Shown one piece after another: positions 1 through 7,552 of a DNA stretch of 10,765 nucleotides. The stretch is from Planctomycetaceae bacterium (lineage in GTDB: Bacteria; Planctomycetota; Planctomycetia; Pirellulales; Pirellulaceae). Numbering within the stretch: the first letter of the stretch is position 1; every line of letters begins with the position of its first letter. The stretch is from positions 1 through 10,765 of the forward strand of contig NYXM01000146.1 in the NCBI GenBank assembly GCA_002685655.1, written 5' to 3'. The position numbers and the translations under genes were made by a program. The notes below the pieces were generated by a model that saw only the letters and a list, made by a program, of their open reading frames with translations, did not search any database and was not told the origin of the DNA.

Positions 1-123
1 TACCAATCGACTTGAGCGAGACACCACGATCTCCAAATACGCCGTCCGCATTCAGCCGCAGAAAACCTGACGGTACATTTATTGCTGGGAGTTGCCTCAA
101 GTGATGCGAAGGTTCAGTCGTTG

Positions 124-720
124 ATGGAAGAAGGAGTCCCCTGGATCGGTTCGGCCGATTGGACTCGCATCGTGCAGGATTTCAAGCCAACACCCGAGTT
201 AGACAAACGCGTGCGTACCATCTTGGAGAATTACGAATCCATGGTGGCGGGAAGCCAAGGTGTAGATCAGCAATCGAAACTGGGGGGAATCCTCGTCTCA
301 AAACCGGCTAGCTACGTGATGACGGTAACTGCCATGCTGTTGGCCGCCATTGCCACGGGAAACCTGCTTGTTCACCGGCCAATGGGCGGAGTGCGATGGC
401 GAGAAAGGAACCGCGATGGGGTGGGAATGGTCGCTCGGAACATCACGCTATTGTGCATGCTTGGTGGGGTAGACCTATTGCTTACTTTGGCCGCTCAGCA
501 AGCGGGAGGGTTTCTGGAAGTGAATCCGTTGAGCGCCGCGATTATTGAGAGCCCGATCCTCCTCTGCACATTCAAGATAACAGCGTTTGCAGGTGCGTGC
601 GCGATACTCGTTATGCTCCGTCAGTACCGCGGCGCGCAGCTCGCCTCATGGTGGTTATGCCTGGTCTGCACAATCGTGACCTTTCGCTGGCTCACTTACA
701 ACTCGCTGTACCTGGGCTGA
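124..720 (+). CDS. DUF5658-like small integral membrane protein
   Basis: This gene encodes about 198 residues and has no known function. The C-terminal half holds three hydrophobic segments (about residues 106-126, 143-165 and 174-194), and another lies near residues 62-83. The stretch with GGVDLLLT, then EVNPL about 11 residues later, then a membrane segment with a central lysine matches the pattern I associate with DUF5658 membrane proteins. The first 60 residues are soluble, acidic and unrecognised. I prefer the ATG at 124 because GAAGG lies 11 nt upstream. A TTG at 82 in the same frame has no visible ribosome binding site. The frame is open back to a stop at 13-15, so an N-terminal frameshift or longer ancestral gene cannot be excluded. 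The gene converges on the surface-protein gene with 90 bp between their stops. The membrane nature is clear, and the family call is moderate. Confidence 0.6.
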   Translation: MEEGVPWIGSADWTRIVQDFKPTPELDKRVRTILENYESMVAGSQGVDQQSKLGGILVSKPASYVMTVTAMLLAAIATGNLLVHRPMGGVRWRERNRDGVGMVARNITLLCMLGGVDLLLTLAAQQAGGFLEVNPLSAAIIESPILLCTFKITAFAGACAILVMLRQYRGAQLASWWLCLVCTIVTFRWLTYNSLYLG

Positions 721-810
721 GCTAACAGCGTATTCCGAAATGAGCACGACGGGCTTGGAAATCCCCTTCGTTGAAACCGGGTTGGCCGCGATAGTACTGT
801 CGCTGGGATC

Positions 811-3800
811 TCAACGCGTGACTCCCAGATCAGCAAGCTGCGGTCCCCCCTCGTCACATTGCGCATCGTAGGCCAGAAGGTCCAACACTTCATCCTCCAC
901 ATCTGGCTCCTGCAAATTGGTATACTGCTGGAACACCTGGTCACGAGCTGTATTCGGCAAGTCACACACGGGCCGTTGAGTCAGTGATGCGGCGGCTGAA
1001 GAACACCCCGCGGTTACTGCGTCGCCTTCGGCTGGCTGTAGCACGGTGGCGGAGTTTGACACCACGTACACTTCGCCAGTGCCGGCGATTTCTTCGATCT
1101 CGGCAGCCTGAATTGCAGAGGCTGCGTCTGATATCGCGTACAGGTCACCAGCGAGCGATAGCCCTTCCCCTTCACCATCCAGAGCTCCCGAGGAAAGATC
1201 GCTGTTGATGAAGTTGATAACGAGTAGCACGTCGATCGCCGACGCAAGATTGTCACCGTTGACGTCGACGAATAGGAACGAACCTCCCTCAGTTACGGGC
1301 GAGACGTCTGCCACGGGGCCCGATCCATAGCCGTTTATCCAGTTGATGACGTTCAAGACATCCACCGGCGTCACCAGATCATTGCCGTCGACATCCGGTG
1401 GCAAATCAGCGTTCTGACGACGGAGAGGAGGCGACTTGACGTCGATAGTGAACTCCGTCGTCGCCGACAGCGCGGGAGATCCAGAATCGGTGGCGGTGAC
1501 GCGAATATCGTACTGGCCGACGTCGCGGACCAATGGCCTCCCTGTGAAGGTCATCTTCTGCGAGTCGAAGGCAAGCCACCCGGGCAACGGTGATCCGTCA
1601 GCCAGCGTAGCCGCATAGGTCAGACTCTGGCCTACATCCGGATCGACGAACGTATCTGTCGCCAACGCAAGACGGAAGCGGCGGTTGGCCCGAACGGTTT
1701 GATCCGAGATGGGACTGACAACCTCGGGCGGCTGGTTTGAGGACACAGTGACCGTCGCCGAGTCGGTGTCGGTGGCGCCGTCGTCATCGGTGACTCGCAG
1801 ACCGATGGTGAAAGAGCCTGCTGCCGTTGCGGCGAAGTTGACCGTTGCGCCCGAAGCGTCGTCGTATTGTCCATCGTTGTCCAGGTCCCAGGCGTAGGCG
1901 TCGATCGTGCCGTCGGTGTCGGTCGAACTCGTGCCGCTCAGCGCGATCGTGTCGCCCACGGTGCCCGAATAAGGACCTCCCGCGTGGGCCGTGGGAGCGA
2001 CGTTCGGCGGCTCGGCCACGGTGATTGTGGCCGTGTCGGTGTCGGTGGCGCCGTCGTCATCGGTGACTCGCAGACCGATGGTGAAAGAGCCTGCTGCCGT
2101 TGCGGCGAAGTTGACCGTTGCGCCCGAGGCGTCGTCGTATTGCCCATCGTTGTCCAGGTCCCAGGCATAGGCGTCGATCGTGCCGTCTGTGTCGGACGAA
2201 CCCGTGCCGCTCAGCGCGATCGTGTCACCCACCGTGCCCGAGTAGGGGCCTCCTGCGTCGGCCGTGGGAGCGACGTTCGGCGGCTCGGCCACGGTGATTG
2301 TGGCCGAGTCGGTGTCGGTGGCGCCGTCGTCATCGGTGACTCGCAGACCGATGGTGAAGGAGCCTGCTGCCGTTGCGGCGAAGTTGACCGTTACGCCCGA
2401 GGCGTCGTCGTATTGGCCGTCATTATCCAGGTCCCAGGCATAGGCGGCAACAGTGCCGTCTGTGTCGGACGAACCCGTGCCGCTCAGCGCGATCGTGTCG
2501 CCCACAGTGCCCGAATAGGGACCTCCCGCGTCGGCGGTGGGCACGTCGTTGGTCTCGATCGTGTATGAATGGGAAATTCCCGTTTCATCCGATCGAACAT
2601 AGTCCACCGTTGCCTCGGTCGAGGTCACCATAACACGAAGGTGGCCGGTGCCTGGCAGGACGTCATGCGTATACGGATCGGCTTCATCATAGATGTCGAA
2701 TCCGGGAAGGAAGCCGGGGAGTGATTGGTAAACGATGCCATCCAGCGACTCGTATGCGTACTCGTGGTCATGGCCGTGGAAGAAGGCGTTCACGCCATGG
2801 TCGATGAACAACTGGTGAATTGGCGAGCCTTCCGGGCGGTCCGCCGTGACTCCCCATCCAGGGCGTTCGGTGCTGAATCCCCACGATCCATCCTCGTTTT
2901 GTCCTCCCCACTCGAAATAGGAGGCTCCCCCTGCACCGCCACGTACGTACGCCGCCCCAGGAATCCCGCCAGCCATATGATGGGAAAAGACGAACTTGTA
3001 TTGGGAGTCACTGGTTGCCAGAACGTCTGTCAGCCACGTGTATTGTTCATAGCCCAGCGTCCAGTCCCACTGGTCCTCGGTTTGAAGGGCTCGTGATGTG
3101 GTGTACTGGAAGGGGTCGATGACCACGAACAATGCATCACCCCACTCAAAAGCATAGTAGTCCTCCCGAAACTCGTCGCCGTAGACCGATTCGTCAATAT
3201 TTGCCAGCGGGTCAGTGTTTCCCGTGTAGAATCCACCCTCGCCCTCATCGATCGGAGTCGGGTAGTACAGCTTGCGGGCCTGAATACTTGCCACACCCGC
3301 GCTGAAAGGCGTGTCGTCGAGATGCCAACCCTCTTCGTTCTCGTGGTTTCCCGGAGCCAGGAAGATCGGCACGGAATCGCCGATAGCACCGAAGTATTCC
3401 TCCGCGCGGTAGTCAAGATAGTTCGCATCGACTTCGCTTTGAGATGTCGCGTCATCCGCGAGGAAAGTATCGCCGAGATCGAAATGAAAATCCGGATCGT
3501 CGGCGAGGACATTCTGCATGGCTTGTCGATGGACGCGGTTGAACTGGTAGTGCGAATCAGACGTTATCGTGAACACGAACGTCTCGCCCTTATCCCTCTG
3601 AGTATTGAAGGAGTATTCCGTGTCGTAATTCCATGCCCCACCCGGCGTACGGTAGACCATACGATAGAAATACTCCGTATTGGCGGAAAGGCCGCCGATC
3701 ACCGTCTCAAGGACCTCGTCGGCCGTGCCGCTCAGGGTACTTGTCTGGTCTGTATAGAGTCCTGACGCCGTACCATACTCGAAGTAGAGTTCACCGGTGT

Positions 3801-5766
3801 AATGAGGAATCACGTTCACCGTGATCGATTGATCGGTAGGCTTGCCGAGCACGATGTCCGAGGCGTCGTTGTCGGTGATGCGGACGGTGGCGGCATCGGC
3901 TGCGCCGACGGTGTAGGCAGCGTCGGCGGCGATGGAGAGCCTGACCCTTTCGGTCGGTTCGAGTAGCTCGTCGTCCACCGGCGTGACCGTCACGGCCACG
4001 GAGGACTGCCCGTCGGGAATCACCGCCGCGGTGGCCAGAGTCAGATAGTCATCCCCCTCGGTGGCCGATCCGCGGAGCGTGAGTTGCACCGTCAGGTTAC
4101 CATCGGTGACGCCCGTTCGCGAAATCGTGAACGTTCCGGTGTCCGGGCCTTCTTCGGCGGCGTTGGGATCGGTCGCCTCAATCGTCACCACGGGCGGTCC
4201 GTTTTCGAAGACGGTAATCGTGGCCGTGTCCGTGTCGGTGGCGCCGTCGTCATCGGTGACTTGCAGACCGACGGTGAAGACGCCGATTGTTGCTGCCGTG
4301 AAGGTGGCGGTGGCCCCGGTGGCATCGTCGTATTGCCCGTCGTTGTCCAGGTCCCAGGCGAAGGCTGAAAGCGACCCATCGTTATCTGTAGAAGCGCTGC
4401 CGTCGACGGCGGCATCGACACCCAGGACAGTCGTGTACGGCCCGCCGGCCTCGGCGGTGGGCGGGACGTTCGGACTGGGAGTGTCGGCGTCCCGGACAAG
4501 GCGGACATAGTTGAAGATTCGGATGGCGTCGCCCTGAGGGCCGCGACCCGTGGGATAGTTGGCGGGATCACCGTCCTTCGGATCACTGCGTTGTGCCCCG
4601 GCCCCGTGGACGTCCAGCCAGTTGCCGTTCATGTTGCCCAACGCCTGGCCGAAGCTGACGTAGACGGCGGCCTGTCCGCCCCGCCCGCTCGCGTGTGTCG
4701 TGCCACTCCAGTAGAACGGATAGTCCGTGCTCCCATCCTCTACCGTGATTGCCGTCGCATGGAACAACGGATCGATGGCCGCCGTGCCGTGCGTGTCGGG
4801 CGACCGGGTGTAGTCGAGCAGGCTTTGCAGTTCCTTGGCGTTGGGCAGCCGCCAGTCGTTGTGTCCCAGATAGTCCTCGTCGTTCTTCTGTTGGACCCAG
4901 GCCAGGGCGTCTTCCCAGTTCAGCCCCGCGCCGCTGTCCGACTGCGACCACATCAACTCGGTGGCGTTGTCGGTGATCGTGCCGTCGCCGTTATCGGCGA
5001 ACTGGTTCTCGCCGTAGTCGGTGTTGCCGCGTACAAAGCGGGCGTAACGTGAGCCGTCGGCAGGGTAGCCCTTGATCCGCCCGTCGGCGAAGTTCACGCC
5101 GAACATGCCAGTGTTGCCGTTCATAATCGTGCTGACGTAGAACGTGCTGGTAATCCACTGGGAGTCGATGATCCGTTGGCCCGCCGCGGTGTCGCCGTAG
5201 GCGAACTGGAAGACGCTGTCATCGATGAAAGGCACGAGCCCCGTGGGGTCCGTCGACGTCGCGTTCGGGTCGATCCCCCGGAAGTCGATCAGCGAATACA
5301 GCTCTTTGATCGTCGGCACACGCCAGTCGCTGAACCCGCCGTAGTTCCCGGCGTTGAGCGTGTCGATGTACGTCTGGGCGTTGGCATAGGTGAACTTGTC
5401 GTCCACGTCCAACGTGCCGTCGTCATTCCAGTCGGCACCCTGCGTCCACGTCAGGCCGGTGACGTTATCGAGCACGGTCAGCCCGTCGGCGCTGGTCGTG
5501 TAGCTAGGCTGGTTCCCGGCGAATTGGGCGTCCTGGCCGTAGAATGCCTCGCCCTGGACGGGAGCGATGATCTCGCCGGTATCGTCGTAGAACAGCGCCT
5601 GACCCGTGTCGACCACGGCGTAGTCGCCCGCGAGCATCTGCCGAAGTTCCAGCCTTTCTGTGCCCAGATGACGGAATGAGCGGCGACGACGCGCCGCTTT
5701 CCTCCCACGGGTGTTCGTGATTTCTGACAGAATTCGCCTTAACAACGTCTTTGCTTTGGAAGACAT
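811..5766 (-). CDS. Giant modular surface protein: Lcl_C x2, PKD, Calx-beta, FN3-like, metallophosphoesterase, PKD x3, cadherin-like, dockerin
   Basis: This gene encodes 1651 residues, probably an exported calcium-stabilised phosphoesterase. Start: ATG at 5766 has AGGAGG (5777-5782) 10 nt upstream; an in-frame ATG at 5835 has none. Approximate domains: planctomycete motif ERLELRQMLAGD (37-48); Lcl_C/DUF1566 domains (89-245, 250-426), each with a DWR(V/L)P motif; PKD (433-521); Calx-beta (523-636); FN3 or purple-acid-phosphatase-N-like domain (638-726); calcineurin-like phosphoesterase (731-1056); three PKD repeats (1071-1341); cadherin-like Ig (1343-1443); dockerin (1458-1521); acidic tail. 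All phosphoesterase metal motifs are present: D737-S-H739, GD766, GNHE (806-809), H929-H930 and HGHDH (997-1001). Both dockerin loops keep calcium-ligand spacing (D1458 to D1469, D1501 to D1512). I see no hydrophobic signal peptide, which is common for proteins with this N-terminal motif. The substrate is unknown. A copy of the sigma-gene promoter element lies upstream, implying control by that ECF sigma factor. Confidence 0.93.
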   Translation of the reverse strand: MSSKAKTLLRRILSEITNTRGRKAARRRRSFRHLGTERLELRQMLAGDYAVVDTGQALFYDDTGEIIAPVQGEAFYGQDAQFAGNQPSYTTSADGLTVLDNVTGLTWTQGADWNDDGTLDVDDKFTYANAQTYIDTLNAGNYGGFSDWRVPTIKELYSLIDFRGIDPNATSTDPTGLVPFIDDSVFQFAYGDTAAGQRIIDSQWITSTFYVSTIMNGNTGMFGVNFADGRIKGYPADGSRYARFVRGNTDYGENQFADNGDGTITDNATELMWSQSDSGAGLNWEDALAWVQQKNDEDYLGHNDWRLPNAKELQSLLDYTRSPDTHGTAAIDPLFHATAITVEDGSTDYPFYWSGTTHASGRGGQAAVYVSFGQALGNMNGNWLDVHGAGAQRSDPKDGDPANYPTGRGPQGDAIRIFNYVRLVRDADTPSPNVPPTAEAGGPYTTVLGVDAAVDGSASTDNDGSLSAFAWDLDNDGQYDDATGATATFTAATIGVFTVGLQVTDDDGATDTDTATITVFENGPPVVTIEATDPNAAEEGPDTGTFTISRTGVTDGNLTVQLTLRGSATEGDDYLTLATAAVIPDGQSSVAVTVTPVDDELLEPTERVRLSIAADAAYTVGAADAATVRITDNDASDIVLGKPTDQSITVNVIPHYTGELYFEYGTASGLYTDQTSTLSGTADEVLETVIGGLSANTEYFYRMVYRTPGGAWNYDTEYSFNTQRDKGETFVFTITSDSHYQFNRVHRQAMQNVLADDPDFHFDLGDTFLADDATSQSEVDANYLDYRAEEYFGAIGDSVPIFLAPGNHENEEGWHLDDTPFSAGVASIQARKLYYPTPIDEGEGGFYTGNTDPLANIDESVYGDEFREDYYAFEWGDALFVVIDPFQYTTSRALQTEDQWDWTLGYEQYTWLTDVLATSDSQYKFVFSHHMAGGIPGAAYVRGGAGGASYFEWGGQNEDGSWGFSTERPGWGVTADRPEGSPIHQLFIDHGVNAFFHGHDHEYAYESLDGIVYQSLPGFLPGFDIYDEADPYTHDVLPGTGHLRVMVTSTEATVDYVRSDETGISHSYTIETNDVPTADAGGPYSGTVGDTIALSGTGSSDTDGTVAAYAWDLDNDGQYDDASGVTVNFAATAAGSFTIGLRVTDDDGATDTDSATITVAEPPNVAPTADAGGPYSGTVGDTIALSGTGSSDTDGTIDAYAWDLDNDGQYDDASGATVNFAATAAGSFTIGLRVTDDDGATDTDTATITVAEPPNVAPTAHAGGPYSGTVGDTIALSGTSSTDTDGTIDAYAWDLDNDGQYDDASGATVNFAATAAGSFTIGLRVTDDDGATDTDSATVTVSSNQPPEVVSPISDQTVRANRRFRLALATDTFVDPDVGQSLTYAATLADGSPLPGWLAFDSQKMTFTGRPLVRDVGQYDIRVTATDSGSPALSATTEFTIDVKSPPLRRQNADLPPDVDGNDLVTPVDVLNVINWINGYGSGPVADVSPVTEGGSFLFVDVNGDNLASAIDVLLVINFINSDLSSGALDGEGEGLSLAGDLYAISDAASAIQAAEIEEIAGTGEVYVVSNSATVLQPAEGDAVTAGCSSAAASLTQRPVCDLPNTARDQVFQQYTNLQEPDVEDEVLDLLAYDAQCDEGGPQLADLGVTR
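1745..2550 (-). repeat. Three tandem 273-bp repeats encoding near-identical PKD domains
   Basis: The units begin at 1745, 2018 and 2291, exactly 273 bp (91 codons) apart, and the last is slightly shortened at its high-coordinate end. Each encodes one PKD domain (GGPYSG, then AYAWDLDNDGQYDD, then VTDDDGATDTD) plus a short AEPPNVAPT-type linker. The DNA copies differ at only scattered positions, so the duplication is recent or kept uniform by gene conversion. A diverged fourth PKD lies at about 4205-4470, before the Calx-beta domain. PKD domains are usually extracellular spacers or carbohydrate- and protein-binding modules. Here they separate the phosphoesterase from the C-terminal cadherin-like and dockerin modules. 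Confidence 0.92.
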
Positions 5767-5824
5767 GTCGGTGCTCCCTCCTCTCGAACCGGCTATCCGC
5801 TGCCGGCACAGAATGTTCCTGGCC

Positions 5825-5911
5825 TCAGAAGTCATGGACGCGAGATTGGCATTGCCTTCGACATGAGTTTCCCGTGATGTGCTTCTTATTCATGGAAGGA
5901 TCCTTATCCAA
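5825..5911 (-). other. Possible leader ORF (28 codons) between promoter and surface-protein gene
   Basis: A short frame starts with TTG at 5911 (MDKDPSMNKK...), also has an in-frame ATG at 5893, and ends with TGA at 5825-5827, 58 nt before the surface-protein start. The TTG lies in the same context as the sigma gene's TTG start: AGGGTGAGAC-TTG here and AGGGTGTGAC-TTG there. The inner ATG has AAGGA 7 nt upstream. The encoded peptide is basic and resembles nothing I know. It may be a regulatory upstream ORF, or a by-product of copying the sigma promoter and leader. Coding is not demonstrated. Confidence 0.25.
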
Positions 5912-5964
5912 GTCTCACCCTTCTATCAGACACTTATCGGAGACAACCGTTTTGTGACAGAAAA
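5908..5964 (-). promoter_or_regulatory. Putative ECF-sigma promoter of the surface-protein gene (copy of the sigma-gene element)
   Basis: On the minus strand this 57-bp stretch matches the element in front of the sigma gene (8080-8136) at 49 of 57 positions without gaps. Candidate boxes are TGTCAC (5954-5959) and GATAAG (5933-5938) separated by 15 nt, followed by GATAG, AGGGTG and GACTTGG. Transcription would start near 5926, leaving a leader of roughly 160 nt before the ATG at 5766. The region lies outside any confident gene, so coding constraint does not explain the conservation. The sigma factor that recognises it is inferred from the neighbouring ECF gene. Confidence 0.72.
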
Positions 5965-5980
5965 CCGTTGAAACGGCTTT
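5961..5980 (-). terminator. Short terminator-like hairpin behind the sigma-fecR unit
   Basis: On the minus strand AAAGCCGTT and AACGGTTTT can pair almost back to back (one G-T wobble, 2-nt loop before fraying) and end in a T-run. The hairpin lies about 185 nt past the fecR stop and just before the surface-gene promoter, where a terminator would be expected. The stem is short and AT-rich at its base, so it may be weak or fortuitous. Confidence 0.25.
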
Positions 5981-6164
5981 AAGGTCGCTTTGCTTGGACA
6001 GGTCCGGCCGAACAATCTCTATGAACCGCACGCGGCAGGCGGTTCACCGAAGAAGTCAGCGTGTTAGCGTCACGCAGAATGCTGCCACGCGGGTGGCCTG
6101 CGGGTACATGGCGGTTGATGCAGAGCGTTGGATGAACGCTTCGCAGTGGAATCCCTGAAGACGG
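5981..6164. other. Non-coding gap with small inverted repeats
   Basis: I see no supported gene between the fecR stop (6165) and the promoter element. Two small stems stand out: TGAACCGC/GCGGTTCA (6022-6029 with 6039-6046, perfect, 9-nt spacer) and AGCGTT/AACGCT (6124-6129 with 6135-6140, 5-nt loop). Neither is followed by a T-run on either strand. They could structure the 3' end of the sigma-fecR transcript, or be chance. Confidence 0.35.
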
Positions 6165-7550
6165 CTAATTGCCAGCCACCTCAGCCCGTTGCGAAGCATC
6201 AACGATGATGCGGACCAGGTCGGAAGAGTGATGCGGTGCCGCCAGATCGAGAGTCACGGTGTGGCGATCTTCACTGAGTGTCACCACATCTCCGCTCGGA
6301 CCCTCCCGGAATTCCAACTGCCGGCGTGGCTGTAGTTCGCCTGCTCGTCGCAGAGAGAATCGCTGTGCACTGGCCGCCAGTTCTTCGCGGAGCACAGTCA
6401 GCCCAAGAACGGGACCATCGAACGTAATAGTGCCCGTGATGCGGTCAGCTCGAGGTGGTGGTTTCGGCTGTTCCGGAAAGTAATGCAGGATAATACTGCG
6501 AACGGACTCGCCCAAAGGGATTTCAGCTGGCGTGAGGTCTTCGTTGCGGCTGTACGACCCGGGGCGGGAAATATTCACCTTGATTGGTTCCTTGAGAGTC
6601 GCCACGTAACCTTCCGGCTTGACAAAGATTGTGTCGTCGCTTCGCACGAACCGAAGCTGGGGAGGCCACGGCGGAACGAACCGAAACGCTCCGGTCGAGC
6701 GTTCGATGCCTGAGGAAATGGGCCAAATCTTCTCGAAATCCCCCGTATCGAAGGCGACGGACGCAATACTCCGTCCAGTTTCAACTCGAACCGCTTCGCC
6801 TTCTCTGACCAGCTTCTTTTCCCCCGACTCGGGCAACGCGACCTCGACCTCCCCGTGAAAAACGGAGACGTGGGACGTGCCGTCCTCATCCAGTTGAACA
6901 CCAAACGCAGTGCCGAGGTCGATAATCTCCGCCGTTGGGGTTTCGACCCGGAAACCCTCCGCGCCTGGAGGGACGGTTGCGGTCAATAGCCCCGCGGTCA
7001 GTCTCGTCGTGTCGGGTGACACCAGCTCGTACCGCGCCGGCCCCTGAAGTGTCACCTCCACACCATCGTCAAATTGAAGCCGAACGGCACCGCTTTGGAT
7101 CGCGATTACCTGGGTTCCGATTCGCTCACCCCGACGGAGAATCACACCGTCCTCCCACTGGACGTCAACGAGATTCGCGACGGTTGCGAACCGTGCTCGA
7201 GCGACCGTGCGCCCTCCGGTAGGATCGTCCCGCTGAGATTGCCAGTAAAACACACTCAACGCAACGAGAAGGCTTGCAGCCAGTATCCCCACGGCAACCC
7301 GGCGGCCAACATGAGAGGCGGGTCGTCGCGGCCGCGCAACTTTAGGCGCCACCAGCGGTTCGAGGGTTGGGATTTCTGCGACAGCGGCGCTAAACTCCCA
7401 CTGCAAACGATCGTGGAGCATCACCGCCCGGGCGAAGCGTGCTGCATGTTCGGGATCCGCCTTGATCCAGTCATTCAACTCGCGGTGGTCAGCCTCCGTC
7501 AACTCATCGTCCAGATAGCCGTTGATCAATGTGTTGATGTCGCGGTTCAT
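6165..7550 (-). CDS. FecR-like anti-sigma/sigma-regulator membrane protein with an extra C-terminal domain
   Basis: This gene encodes 461 residues, the likely membrane partner that restrains the sigma factor encoded just upstream. Residues 1-52 form an acidic helical cytoplasmic region (LDDELTEADHRELNDWI) of the kind found in planctomycete FecR-type regulators. One transmembrane helix spans about residues 84-103. The FecR domain covers about 125-258, with the typical core TPTAEIIDLGTAFGV and SVFHGEVEVA. Residues 285-461 are an added module with the pattern LHYFPE, then GTITFDGPVLGL, then VVTLSEDRHTVTLDL, which recalls a domain in exported bacterial proteins. The ATG lies 2 nt after the sigma stop, with GGAGG (7561-7565) 10 nt upstream inside the sigma gene, so translation is probably coupled. 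The outer part would sense an envelope signal. The signal is unknown. Confidence 0.87.
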   Translation of the reverse strand: MNRDINTLINGYLDDELTEADHRELNDWIKADPEHAARFARAVMLHDRLQWEFSAAVAEIPTLEPLVAPKVARPRRPASHVGRRVAVGILAASLLVALSVFYWQSQRDDPTGGRTVARARFATVANLVDVQWEDGVILRRGERIGTQVIAIQSGAVRLQFDDGVEVTLQGPARYELVSPDTTRLTAGLLTATVPPGAEGFRVETPTAEIIDLGTAFGVQLDEDGTSHVSVFHGEVEVALPESGEKKLVREGEAVRVETGRSIASVAFDTGDFEKIWPISSGIERSTGAFRFVPPWPPQLRFVRSDDTIFVKPEGYVATLKEPIKVNISRPGSYSRNEDLTPAEIPLGESVRSIILHYFPEQPKPPPRADRITGTITFDGPVLGLTVLREELAASAQRFSLRRAGELQPRRQLEFREGPSGDVVTLSEDRHTVTLDLAAPHHSSDLVRIIVDASQRAEVAGN

Positions 7551-7552
7551 CG

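Noticed and set aside
2..70. Possible 3' end of an upstream plus-strand gene (ending IQPQKT, stop at 68-70)
   Set aside because: Only 22 codons are visible. The other plus frame and a minus-strand frame over the same bases look about as plausible, so no choice can be supported.
803..828. CTGGGA/TCCCAG inverted repeat at the end of the surface-protein gene as a terminator
   Set aside because: It has only six pairs, a 14-nt loop, no T-run, and it overlaps the stop codon. The 721-810 gap shows no convincing terminator.
1867..2568. Long plus-strand open frame of 233 codons opposite the PKD repeats
   Set aside because: It is a repetitive antisense shadow of the GC-rich PKD repeats. Its periodic valine, glycine and arginine composition follows from the opposite strand.
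5767..5835. Upstream ATG at 5835 as the start of the giant surface protein
   Set aside because: No ribosome binding site lies before it, while the ATG at 5766 has AGGAGG at the same 10-nt spacing seen before the fecR gene.
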